From Firmicutes bacterium UBA5486 (GTDB lineage Bacteria; Bacillota; UBA4882; UBA10575): a stretch of 24,309 nucleotides of DNA. The position numbers and the translations under genes are program-made. The stretch covers positions 13,277 through 37,585 of the forward strand of contig DIPO01000055.1 in the NCBI GenBank assembly GCA_002427045.1. Reading direction: 5' to 3'. A model generated the notes under the pieces. That model saw nothing but the letters and a program-made list of their open reading frames with translations, had not been told where the DNA came from and did no database searches. Shown in pieces: positions 1-7,805 of the stretch (its first letter is position 1; the number at the start of each line of letters is the position of its first letter).

Positions 1-20
1 CAACACTATATATTGTGTTG
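1..20. repeat. 20-bp imperfect palindrome at left edge
   Basis: CAACAC (1-6) and GTGTTG (15-20) are perfect inverted arms around an AT-rich centre. Only one symmetric pair (T/T, positions 7 and 14) breaks the dyad. It abuts the edge repeat starting at 21. It could be a protein-binding site or part of a longer repeat cut by the window edge. I cannot assign a binding protein. Confidence 0.55.
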
Positions 21-56
21 GGACCTTTTAAAAAGGACACAACGCAAAAAGCTTTA
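21..56 (+). repeat. 36-bp edge repeat, left copy
   Basis: GGACCTTTTAAAAAGGACAC begins this block, which runs to GCTTTA at 51-56. The reverse complement of the last 36 bases of the window (24274-24309) is identical except at position 42 (A here, T there). Beyond position 56 the similarity stops. The segment 17-43 is itself an imperfect palindrome: two 13-bp arms around A30, with 11 of 13 positions pairing. This suggests a dispersed intergenic repeat or the ends of an element. No copy was noticed elsewhere in the window. Confidence 0.85.
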
Positions 57-459
57 CTCATCACTGACCTTTGCATGTTCAGAATTTAGCCAGTAAAATG
101 CTTTATTTTTGATTTTTGATTTTTGATCTTTTATTCATTTCTCCCATATTTCCTGCTTAGTTTTTATTTTTGTAGTTGTATCTTAAATAAAAACAGTTAA
201 GGAATGGCATAATTACCTTTGGCATCCATTCAATATTGTAATGGAAGAAACGTCTTTGGAAATTAAAGAAAACATCGGACTAGCTTGCGTAGTGTATCAC
301 TAATACATGTAACCATCAATAAGTCACAAGAGAGTATTCTCGAAAGAATAAAAGAGCAACCCATTGCCTTTTTCTTATTATCGTTCCTCCGACTTGAAAA
401 CTTAATCCTTCTTTATTAAGTTCCGTCTACAGGAAGAGGGGTTTCTCATTATCTACTAC
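57..459. other. Gene-free left flank
   Basis: No convincing coding frame on either strand. It holds three 7-bp TTTTTGA tandem units (106-126), one copy of the GGAATTGC-type motif (198-218), and a perfect 8-bp inverted repeat AACTTAAT/ATTAAGTT (399-406 and 415-422) with an 8-base loop. It lies beyond the terminator of the araB operon, so it is probably untranscribed spacer or the promoter region of something left of the window. Confidence 0.5.
198..218 (+). repeat. GGAATTGC-type intergenic motif, copy 1
   Basis: TTAAGGAATGGCATAATTACC, one base off the core seen in the other copies (GGAATTGC[A/C]TAATTA). It lies beyond the araB terminator. Confidence 0.5.
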
Positions 460-506
460 AAAAAGGCTACCCCCTCTGGTATCATCCCAGAAAGGGTAGC
501 CTTTTT
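460..506 (-). terminator. Rho-independent terminator after araB
   Basis: AAAAAGGCTACCC (460-472) pairs perfectly with GGGTAGCCTTTTT (494-506). The loop has a further CTGG/CCAG helix. Read on the minus strand, the stem follows the araB stop by about 22 bp and ends in a run of five T. The mirror-image A run means it could also stop transcription coming from the left. It marks the end of the sugar operon. Confidence 0.9.
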
Positions 507-527
507 ACTTGTATTAAACCCTACTAT

Positions 528-2204
528 TCAGCCCAGCCTTCTCAAGTCAGCTTCAAGAGTTTTGCCTAGTTTAAGATATTCCGCATAAAGCTCCCTGTAA
601 ATCTTAGCAAATTTTTCCCGGGGATAAAAGGTTTTACTAAAACCACTCCCCATCTTCTCTTGAGCCTCACTAATAGAGGTATAGAGGCCCGCAGCTACCG
701 CTCCAAACATTGCCGCCCCTAATGCACAAGTCTGTTCGGATTTTGCCACTTTAATCGGTATTTCCAGTACATCGGCGGTAATCTGCATGACAAAATCATT
801 CTTTTGGGCGATGCCTCCCATGGCCACCACCTGGTTAATCTCTACACCCTCACGGCGAAACCGATCAACAATAGCTTTTGCTCCAAATACTGTAGCCTCA
901 ACAAGTGCCCGGAATATTCTGGGTGCAGTTGTTCCAAGGGTCAAACCAATAATTGCCCCTTTTAAAGTCTGATCGGCATCTGGAGTCCGGCGCCCATTTA
1001 ACCAATCCAGAGCAATTAATCCTGTCTCTGTTGGATCAAGTTTTTCCGCTTCTTCTGTAAGCTTAGGCAAGATCTGCTCCGCAATCTTGGCTTCTAATTC
1101 ATCCGCTGTTCTTTTGTTGATTACTCCAATCTCAGGCAAAATCGCCTCTAATGGCCAGGAAAGGAGTTCTTTTAACCAAGCATAAATATCACCAAAAGCT
1201 GACTGCCCGGCTTCCAGGCCAATAAATCCCGGAAGAACTGAACCATCTACTTGCCCGCAGATCCCAGGGATTAATTTATCACCGATTACTTCAGGGGCAG
1301 CCACCATGATATCACAAGTAGAAGTACCCATGATCTTCACCAGAGTCTCTTCAGTAATCTGGCCCCCAACCGCCCCCATATGGGCATCAAAAGCTCCGAC
1401 AGCAACTGCTATACCAGGATTAAGCCCCAACCGTTCAGCCCACTCTTTAGTTAAGCTTCCAGCTGGTTGATCAGCAGTGTAAGTTGTAGAAAACAATCGT
1501 TCTCTTAGCCCCTTAAGCAGGGGATCAAGAGCCATAAGAAACTCTTCATCCGGCAACCCGCCCCACTCCTGATGCCACATTGCTTTATGCCCGGCCGCAC
1601 ACCTGCTTCTTTTCAGCAGAGAAGGTTTTTGGGTTCCGGTCAAAAGGGCAGGGATCCAATCACAATGTTCCACCCAGGAATAGGCAGCCTTTCTCACCTT
1701 TTCATCCTTCCGGAATATATGGAGGATTTTTGCCCAAAACCATTCGGATGAATAAATTCCACCTTCGTATTTGGTAAAGTCGTTCTCCCATTCTTTTGCT
1801 AGTTTATTAATCTCTTCGGCTTCTCCTACTGCTGTATGATCCTTCCATAGAATAAACATTGCATTAGGATTCTCAGTAAATTTATCTTGTAAAGCTAGAG
1901 GCATCCCTTCTTGATCTACAGCACACGGGGTTGAACCGGTAGTATCAATCCCGATCCCCATTACTTTTTTACCAGTTCCTGCGGGTAATTGGGCCAGTGC
2001 ACCAGTTACCGCTGTTTCCAAACCTTCGATATAGTCTAGCGGATGCTGACGAAACTGGTTTTGTGCCGCATCACAGTATTTTCCCGCTGCCCAGCGCTGG
2101 TAATATGCTACTTTGCTCGCTTCTTCCTTCCCGGTATTGACATTTACCACTACAGCTCTTACCGAACCAGTCCCAAAATCCAAACCAATTACATACTGAT
2201 CCAC
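528..2204 (-). CDS. araB: Ribulokinase (FGGY family)
   Basis: Cytoplasmic sugar kinase that phosphorylates L-ribulose with ATP to L-ribulose 5-phosphate. The FGGY/actin-like phosphate motif YVIGLDFGT sits at the N-terminus, GIGIDTTGSTPC begins the second part, and the C-terminal nucleotide domain carries GAFDAHMG, MGTSTCD and AMGGIAQKN. The TTGSTP and NPNAMFILWKDHT segments are typical of AraB-type ribulokinases and not of xylulokinases. Length is about 558 aa, normal for AraB. I chose the GTG at 2204 because GGAGAG lies 8 bp upstream. The in-frame GTG at 2213 directly abuts the GGAGA and has no spacing. It is the last gene of the operon, following araD and preceding the terminator. Substrate within the L-ribulose/L-xylulose group is inferred from the AraD partner. 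Confidence 0.93.
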   Translation of the reverse strand: MDQYVIGLDFGTGSVRAVVVNVNTGKEEASKVAYYQRWAAGKYCDAAQNQFRQHPLDYIEGLETAVTGALAQLPAGTGKKVMGIGIDTTGSTPCAVDQEGMPLALQDKFTENPNAMFILWKDHTAVGEAEEINKLAKEWENDFTKYEGGIYSSEWFWAKILHIFRKDEKVRKAAYSWVEHCDWIPALLTGTQKPSLLKRSRCAAGHKAMWHQEWGGLPDEEFLMALDPLLKGLRERLFSTTYTADQPAGSLTKEWAERLGLNPGIAVAVGAFDAHMGAVGGQITEETLVKIMGTSTCDIMVAAPEVIGDKLIPGICGQVDGSVLPGFIGLEAGQSAFGDIYAWLKELLSWPLEAILPEIGVINKRTADELEAKIAEQILPKLTEEAEKLDPTETGLIALDWLNGRRTPDADQTLKGAIIGLTLGTTAPRIFRALVEATVFGAKAIVDRFRREGVEINQVVAMGGIAQKNDFVMQITADVLEIPIKVAKSEQTCALGAAMFGAVAAGLYTSISEAQEKMGSGFSKTFYPREKFAKIYRELYAEYLKLGKTLEADLRRLG

Positions 2205-2338
2205 CTTTATCACTCTCCATATTCATGGAAATTGCTATTTTCCTCTGTTTAAATACTCTTCTCTTGTTAAGCTTTTAGTACAGACAAAATTTCTGTTTCA
2301 TCCTCTCACGTGCCCCAGCTTGCTGGGGTGGGAGACTA
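2205..2338. other. araD-araB intercistronic gap
   Basis: This 134-bp gap is unusually long for an otherwise tight operon. It contains most of a 47-bp hairpin repeat (2296-2342). I see no clear promoter or T-run, so read-through from araD to araB is likely, perhaps modulated by the hairpin. Confidence 0.5.
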
Positions 2339-2342
2339 CTAG
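2296..2342 (-). repeat. Dispersed hairpin repeat, copy 1
   Basis: Core CCCCAGCTTGCTGGGG (2313-2328) is a perfect 7-bp stem around TT, able to form a CUUG or CAAG tetraloop in RNA. About 47 bp, from CTAGTAGTC to AGGATGAAA on the minus strand, match a second copy at 16541-16588 with few differences. The block reaches into the TAG stop codon of araD at 2339-2341. No T-run follows on either strand, so it is not a standard terminator. Confidence 0.75.
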
Positions 2343-3043
2343 TTTAAACTTGATTTCTTTTGTCCATAGTAAGCAGTGCTTCCGTGTTTCCGTAAAAAAT
2401 GCCGATCCAGTAGGAACTGGTCAATCGGATCCTCTGAGGGATTTAATTGCTGTGTCAGATAAGCCATCTTCGCCACTTCTTCCAGAACCACACTGTTATA
2501 TACCGCTTCCGCAGGATTACTACCCCAAGTAAAAGGGCCATGACTAGAGACTAATACTCCCGGAAGGTAAGACGGTTTTAAATCCTTGAAATGCTCAACA
2601 ATTACTTTGCCGGTATTGAGTTCATAATCTTTTTCAATTTCTTCTTGGTTTAAGGGCCTAGTGCAAGGAATTTCCCCATAAAAATAATCAGCATGAGTGG
2701 TACCAAAACACGGGATCCCCATCCTAGCTTGTGCCCAAACCGTAGCCCATGGTGAATGAGTATGTACTATTCCACCAAGTTCGGAAAAGCTACGGTATAA
2801 CTCCAAATGGGTCGGAGTATCAGAAGAAGGATTAAACTCGCCTTCTACAACCTTGCCCTTTAAATCTACAACCACCATTGAATCAGGAGTTAAATCCCGG
2901 TACGGAACACCACTAGGCTTAATCACTACCAATTCTTCCTCCCGGCAGATCCCACTGACATTACCCCACGTATAAATCACCAGGTTTTTTGCTTCTAATT
3001 CTAAATTTGCCGCCAGGACCTCTTCCTTCAATTCTTTCAGCAT
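2339..3043 (-). CDS. araD: L-ribulose-5-phosphate 4-epimerase
   Basis: Zinc-dependent class II aldolase-fold enzyme that interconverts L-ribulose 5-phosphate and D-xylulose 5-phosphate, the entry into the pentose phosphate pathway. At 234 aa it matches the AraD/UlaF/SgbE family. The metal set is visible: D75, the HTH pair H94 and H96 in HTHSPWATVWAQ, and H168 in SSHGPFTWG. The phosphate-binding part includes TWGNVSG and KPSGVPY. The ATG at 3043 has AGGAG upstream with a rather long 13-bp spacing. It sits between the TIM-barrel isomerase and araB, which fits the pathway. The family also contains L-fuculose-phosphate aldolases, but motif and length favour the epimerase. Confidence 0.92.
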   Translation of the reverse strand: MLKELKEEVLAANLELEAKNLVIYTWGNVSGICREEELVVIKPSGVPYRDLTPDSMVVVDLKGKVVEGEFNPSSDTPTHLELYRSFSELGGIVHTHSPWATVWAQARMGIPCFGTTHADYFYGEIPCTRPLNQEEIEKDYELNTGKVIVEHFKDLKPSYLPGVLVSSHGPFTWGSNPAEAVYNSVVLEEVAKMAYLTQQLNPSEDPIDQFLLDRHFLRKHGSTAYYGQKKSSLN

Positions 3044-3082
3044 TGGTTTCTTTTCACTCCTGATGTTTTAAACTTTATCTTA

Positions 3083-4024
3083 CTATAAATTGCGGACTAC
3101 TTCTTCTCTTCCTCGCCAATATTCTACTGTTTTAGCAACTAATGTATCTAATACTTCTGGTTCCGGCTTACCGTACATTGCCGGGTAAGGATCGCCTCCC
3201 GGCCCTAACGGTTCAGCAGTACAAAAAGAGTGATTATTATTAAATCCGATCAAATAAAGTGCCATAATAATAATATCCAAATCAAGCAACCCATCGCCTA
3301 ATGCCCGGCGGTTAGAATCAGCCAAATGTAAATTAATTAACCGTGAACCATAATCAATGATCGTCTGGGCAATATGGTTTTCTTCGGCAAGCATATGATA
3401 TACATCCCCATTGATATGGGCAATACCGGGATTATTTACACTCTTAATATAACGCTCAGCCTCAGCAAAAGTATGAACTAAGCTTGTCTCCGCAGCACGG
3501 ATAGGTTCAATCGCCCCCCGGATTTCAGTGAAACAATCCGTTACTAATTGTAGTGTTTCAACCGATCTTTCAAATTCCATATCATCATATTTTGCCGGAC
3601 GCCCAACAGCCCCCGGGCAAAGCAGGATATAGCCTGCACCCAGTTGGACCCCTAAATCAACATTACGCCTTATATAATCAATTGCATTTTGGCGGTATAA
3701 TGGTATATTTGATGATAAATCATTTTGCAAGGAAAACATCCCGCAAATTCCGGCTACTTTAATTCCATTATCATCTAAAAACTTTTTAACTTCTTTTGGA
3801 TTATAGCCTAAATCAGAACTATAACGGTTACCATGTAACTCTATGAATTCTATTTTATTCTTTTTAAGGCGCTTAACTGTATCAGTTAATGGTTCTATTC
3901 CAAATCCCCAATTAGACCAGGAAAAATTTAGTTTTTGCTTTAAACGATCGGGATTCTGTTTTTTAAACTCCATGAACTTTTCTCTGATTACCCGATTTTT
4001 TTCTTCAAATCTTTGTAAAGTCAT
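3083..4024 (-). CDS. Xylose-isomerase-like TIM-barrel sugar epimerase/isomerase
   Basis: About 313 aa with the AP-endonuclease-2/xylose-isomerase-like barrel fold. A candidate divalent-metal set is visible: E173 in GAIEPI, D207 in INGDVYHM, H233 in LHLADSNR, E271 in TAEPLGPGG. The HLADSNRRALGDGLLD strand-loop resembles ketose 3-epimerases, hydroxypyruvate isomerases and UlaE-type enzymes. The ATG at 4024 has GGAGGG 7 bp upstream; a longer frame opening with TTG at 4039 overlaps that ribosome site and is rejected. In this operon it probably supplies the ketose or ketose phosphate used by AraB/AraD, for example by 3-epimerisation or aldose-ketose isomerisation in place of AraA. The exact substrate cannot be read from sequence. 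Confidence 0.8.
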   Translation of the reverse strand: MTLQRFEEKNRVIREKFMEFKKQNPDRLKQKLNFSWSNWGFGIEPLTDTVKRLKKNKIEFIELHGNRYSSDLGYNPKEVKKFLDDNGIKVAGICGMFSLQNDLSSNIPLYRQNAIDYIRRNVDLGVQLGAGYILLCPGAVGRPAKYDDMEFERSVETLQLVTDCFTEIRGAIEPIRAAETSLVHTFAEAERYIKSVNNPGIAHINGDVYHMLAEENHIAQTIIDYGSRLINLHLADSNRRALGDGLLDLDIIIMALYLIGFNNNHSFCTAEPLGPGGDPYPAMYGKPEPEVLDTLVAKTVEYWRGREEVVRNL

Positions 4025-4045
4025 GTTTATTCCCTCCAAAACACC

Positions 4046-5242
4046 TTATTTGCGGTATTTTTTTAAGTATAATTCGCGCAGACCGCTAATTAGGGGAGAA
4101 AGAGTAATTAAACCTTCTTCACCAATGATAAATCCTTCTTCGATCCGGTTAGAGCCTACTCCCTCAACACCAAACAAACTGACATCAAAATTGATTCCCA
4201 TTCCCTTCTCAAAGGCATAAGTTGAGTTTTCATCGGGATAGGGCGATTCAGCTTCTGCCAGGCCATTTCCATGAATAGGTGGGTATAAATCATTTTCCGA
4301 GAGGCCACGTTCATTAAAATAGTCACGGATTTCCTTAATAACCTTACCAGCCTTAACCCCTGGGGTTATCGCCTTAATACCGATATCTTCCGCTACAATA
4401 AGATCATGAATCAATTGTTGCTGTTTCGGGCTCGGGTTACCTCCAGCTACAAACGGCCATTCATCCGAGGCAATATACCCCTGATACTGAACAGCTAAAG
4501 CATACATAATCATATCTCCTGCTTCAATAATCTTTTCTGTTGGCCGTCCAATTACTGTATTAGTCCGTTCTCCAGAAGCAAAAATAGTAAAGGTAATGGA
4601 TTCCGCTCCTGCATCCCGTGCTGCCTTCTCACCGATAGCTGCCGCTTGAATTTCGGTTAAACCAACAATATCACTGTCAAGTACTGCTTTATAACCGATA
4701 TCACAGATTTCCCACACCTTTTTTAATACTTCTATTTCACCGGCACTTTTAATCAGGCGCATCTTAAAAATAATATCATTGCTATTAATAAATTCAGCAT
4801 TAGGTACTGCCGCTTTAAAAGACTCAAGTGTTGTCGAAGACATAGCATCAAGGCCGCAAACCCCAATTTTCTTTGGCTCTTTTCCTTGGTTAAGCTCAGT
4901 TAAAATATCACTCAAATCACTATAAAGCGATGTTGAATACTCTATTTTATCAGGAACATATGCCATTTCCATTTCTTTAATGATCCGTAAATCTTGCCAA
5001 ACTGACATCTCACGGGCATACCGCTCTCCTTCAGGGGCTACTAGCATTACCGGTTCTGCTTTCTGCCCAATAACAAGCATACCCCGTTCAAATAAAGGCC
5101 AGAAATTTGAGACATACCGAAGATTTTCACGCCGATATTCATCTCCAAAGATCATAAAAACTTCAATACCTTCATCATGCATACTCTGACGGATCCGATC
5201 AATGCGTTCTGCAAACTCTTGTTTAGATATTTTTACTGACAT
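4046..5242 (-). CDS. Divergent M24 (creatinase/prolidase-fold) protein
   Basis: 398 aa: an N-terminal creatinase-type domain (about 1-155) and a C-terminal pita-bread domain (about 165-385). The family uses five metal ligands, D-D-H-E-E. Aligning GDMIMYALAVQYQGY with the usual GDxxxIDxGxxYxGY motif puts A248 at the first Asp and S259 (followed by D260) at the second. H324 in IHGNG and E368 in RIEEG remain, and D353 replaces the usual Glu of the TIEPG motif. Two or three ligands are therefore altered, as in creatinase, which works without metal. AGGAGG precedes the ATG by 8 bp. It lies 50 bp after the permease and 22 bp before the isomerase, so it is part of the sugar operon. It may be a non-peptidase hydrolase acting on a C-N-linked or modified substrate; that is inference. 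Confidence 0.8.
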   Translation of the reverse strand: MSVKISKQEFAERIDRIRQSMHDEGIEVFMIFGDEYRRENLRYVSNFWPLFERGMLVIGQKAEPVMLVAPEGERYAREMSVWQDLRIIKEMEMAYVPDKIEYSTSLYSDLSDILTELNQGKEPKKIGVCGLDAMSSTTLESFKAAVPNAEFINSNDIIFKMRLIKSAGEIEVLKKVWEICDIGYKAVLDSDIVGLTEIQAAAIGEKAARDAGAESITFTIFASGERTNTVIGRPTEKIIEAGDMIMYALAVQYQGYIASDEWPFVAGGNPSPKQQQLIHDLIVAEDIGIKAITPGVKAGKVIKEIRDYFNERGLSENDLYPPIHGNGLAEAESPYPDENSTYAFEKGMGINFDVSLFGVEGVGSNRIEEGFIIGEEGLITLSPLISGLRELYLKKYRK

Positions 5243-5292
5243 ATAATTTACCTCCTATATAATTGTGTTTTTAAACTTATTTCTTCTCTTGT

Positions 5293-6297
5293 TCAGTGTG
5301 AAGTACTTGAATGTAGTTTTAGCAAAGGTTTACTTGTATTCTTTAAACGATCAATGACAATTGCTAGTAATATAACTAAGCCGCGTACAAACATAACCCA
5401 GTATGGAGATACATCTAAAACAGTAAGTGCACTTTCTATTAAGCCTAGAAATAGCACGCCTCCTAAAACGCCTAGTATTGTCCCTTTTCCACCGGTTAAG
5501 CTTACCCCGCCTAATACACATGCCGCGATTACTGTAAATCCCATATTCTGCCCCAAAGTGCAAGGTATCGTATTAAGTCTGCTGCCTAAGATTACTCCTC
5601 CGACCGATGCCAAGACACTACTTATTATAAAGACTAAAATTAATACTTTATCGGTTTTAATACCAGAGGATTTACATGCTTCCTTGTTACCTCCGACCAT
5701 TAAAATCTTTCGACCAAAAGAGCTTTTTTCCAACATCCAATAGGCTCCAAGATAAAATACTATCCCAATGATGATCGAAACCGGGAAGAAATCATGGATT
5801 AATGTTGCGCCTCCAATCTTACGGAATAAGGCTGGTAAATTGTATAAAGTGGCACCCTTGGTTACTAAAAAGGCAAAACCACGCAAAGTTATCTGCATTG
5901 CTAAAGTAACTAAAAACGAATTAATTCCTAATTTGACAATTAGCAAACCATTGAGCAAGCCAACCAGCACACCGACTCCAAGCGCAATCAATAAACCTAG
6001 CAGCGGATGTAAATAAATCCCTAATCCTACCGGGGGTGCTGTGATTAGCCAACCGGCAAGAACCACTGAAAAACCTAGTGTTGCTTCGATTGACAAATCA
6101 AAATTCCCCGTCATTAATACGTACGCCTCGCCAATGGCCAGTACTCCAATGGTTACTGATTGAACAAGAATAAAGATGAAATTAGTAATCGAAAAATAAT
6201 TTGGTATGGTCAGAGATAGGATTAGAAATGTTGCAATTACTAAAGTCCAAACCATATAATCCGAAAACATTTTTTTCCAAGATGTATTAAACTTCAT
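5293..6297 (-). CDS. RbsC-type sugar ABC permease, second copy
   Basis: 334 aa integral membrane protein of the branched-chain/RbsC permease family (CUT2 sugar importers) with about eight to ten hydrophobic segments. Family marks include GVLAIGEAYVLMTGNFDLS near residue 50, GINSFLVTLAMQITLRG and AACVLGGVSLTGGKGTILG. Its start codon lies just past the ATPase stop, with GGAGTG upstream, so translation is probably coupled. It is clearly homologous to the permease at 7806-8822; the two probably form a heterodimer, as YtfT and YjfF do in the E. coli galactofuranose importer. Confidence 0.92.
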   Translation of the reverse strand: MKFNTSWKKMFSDYMVWTLVIATFLILSLTIPNYFSITNFIFILVQSVTIGVLAIGEAYVLMTGNFDLSIEATLGFSVVLAGWLITAPPVGLGIYLHPLLGLLIALGVGVLVGLLNGLLIVKLGINSFLVTLAMQITLRGFAFLVTKGATLYNLPALFRKIGGATLIHDFFPVSIIIGIVFYLGAYWMLEKSSFGRKILMVGGNKEACKSSGIKTDKVLILVFIISSVLASVGGVILGSRLNTIPCTLGQNMGFTVIAACVLGGVSLTGGKGTILGVLGGVLFLGLIESALTVLDVSPYWVMFVRGLVILLAIVIDRLKNTSKPLLKLHSSTSH

Positions 6298-6299
6298 TG

Positions 6300-7790
6300 T
6301 TACACTCCTTCCGCTGCCAGCAAGATTTTTTGCATAGTTGCTTCTTCTTGAGGGATTATCCGCTTGATATTCCCATTATGCATAACAATTATCCGGTCAC
6401 ATAATGATAGTAGCTCCTCAATTTCTGAAGATATAATCAAAAATCCGGTCCCCTGCGTACAGAGTTCTTTTACAATCTTATAGATCTCTGCTTTAGAACC
6501 AACATCAATTCCTTTGGTTGGTTCATCCAGAATCAGAATCTTAGGCTTAGTAGCAACAAATTTAGCAAACATAACCTTCTGTTGGTTTCCGCCACTCAGA
6601 CTATCTACATCATTATCAAGATCTGGTGTTTTGATGTTAAAATCAGTTTTCAGATTTTCAGTTATTTCAGTTTCTTTCTTAAAATTAATAGCACCTAAAC
6701 CACGTATTAAGCTCTTTAAAAATGGCAAAGTAAGATTTTCCCTGATTGGCCTGTTTAATACTAATCCCTCGTCCCTTTCCTCCGGTAAATAACAAACACC
6801 CGCAGCAATTGCCTCAGCCGGATTATTTAATGCTACTTCCTTTCCTTCTAATTTGATACTTCCTGTCCGGAGTTTATTTAAACCAAAAATAGCCTTACCA
6901 ATCTCAGTTCTTCCCGAACCCGTTAACCCTGCTAACCCCAGTATTTCTCCCTGTTTAATTGAAAAAGAAATATCGTGTATTTTCTGAAAGTCCGACAGAT
7001 TATTGACTTCCAGTAAAGTTTCTCCTTTTTCTACTGTGGTCTCCGGATATAACTTAACATCTTTCCCAATCATTAATTGCGTCAGTTGGTGGATATTTAT
7101 TTCAGAAATAGGTTGTGTTTTTATTAATTTTCCATCCCGCAAAACAGTAACCCGGCTACAAATTTCAAATATTTCATCTAAATAATGAGAAATATAAATA
7201 AATGATGTTCCTTTTTCTTTCATGGCATTTATAAACGAAAAAAGCATTTCTATTTCTGCGGATGAGAGTGCTGCTGTTGGTTCATCAAGGATAATAATAT
7301 TTGCCTTTTCTCCAAATGCCCGCGCGATCGAGATCATCTTTTGTTGCCCTACGCTTAGATCTTTAACTAAGGTATCAGGAGAAAGATCTAAACCAAAACT
7401 AGAAAGCAGTTCCTTCGCCCAATTATTAAGTTTACTCCATGATACTAAACCATACTGAAGTGGGAGATGCCCTGATGCCAAGTTTTCAGCAACTGTTAAT
7501 TCCTGGGCTAGTTTAATATATTGAGGAACCGTAGCTATGCCAAATTTCCGCGCATTGCTGGAAGTTAAGTGATCAGTAACATCAATCCCATTTATTGAAA
7601 TCCGGCCAGATTCCGGGTGAAGCAATCCAGAAATAATATTGATTAAAGTTGACTTACCAGCTCCATTAGCACCTACTAGCGCATGCGCTTCTCCTTCATA
7701 GAGATCAAAATCAACTTTATCTAAAGCCTTTGTCCCAGAAAACTCTTTTGTGATTTTAGACGTTTGTAAAACCAATGGTTTTGGCATCAT
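6300..7790 (-). CDS. RbsA-type double ATPase of sugar ABC importer
   Basis: 496 aa with two ABC domains in tandem, the standard CUT2 layout. Domain 1 has Walker A GANGAGKST (about 40-48), signature LSVGQQKM (145-152) and Walker B IIILDEPTAAL. Domain 2 has the usual degenerate Walker A GLTGSGRTE (Arg for Lys, about 288-296), signature LSGGNQQK (398-405) and Walker B ILILDEPTKGID. It powers uptake through the flanking permeases at the inner face of the membrane. The gene starts with a double ATG after GGGGGAATTACGGA, 15 bp from the upstream permease stop. Full-length with no missing motif. Confidence 0.95.
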   Translation of the reverse strand: MMPKPLVLQTSKITKEFSGTKALDKVDFDLYEGEAHALVGANGAGKSTLINIISGLLHPESGRISINGIDVTDHLTSSNARKFGIATVPQYIKLAQELTVAENLASGHLPLQYGLVSWSKLNNWAKELLSSFGLDLSPDTLVKDLSVGQQKMISIARAFGEKANIIILDEPTAALSSAEIEMLFSFINAMKEKGTSFIYISHYLDEIFEICSRVTVLRDGKLIKTQPISEINIHQLTQLMIGKDVKLYPETTVEKGETLLEVNNLSDFQKIHDISFSIKQGEILGLAGLTGSGRTEIGKAIFGLNKLRTGSIKLEGKEVALNNPAEAIAAGVCYLPEERDEGLVLNRPIRENLTLPFLKSLIRGLGAINFKKETEITENLKTDFNIKTPDLDNDVDSLSGGNQQKVMFAKFVATKPKILILDEPTKGIDVGSKAEIYKIVKELCTQGTGFLIISSEIEELLSLCDRIIVMHNGNIKRIIPQEEATMQKILLAAEGV

Positions 7791-7805
7791 TCCGTAATTC
7801 CCCCT

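Noticed and set aside
1..20. Rex operator
   Set aside because: Rex sites read TTGTGAA/TTGTTAA-N4-inverse. Here the arms are in the opposite order (CAACAC...GTGTTG) and the spacing does not fit.
106..126. CRISPR-like or microsatellite array (TTTTTGA x3)
   Set aside because: Only three 7-bp units without spacers; ordinary AT-rich slippage repeat.
2313..2328. Terminator between araD and araB
   Set aside because: The hairpin is perfect but has no T-run on either strand, and the same repeat occurs in a leader elsewhere.
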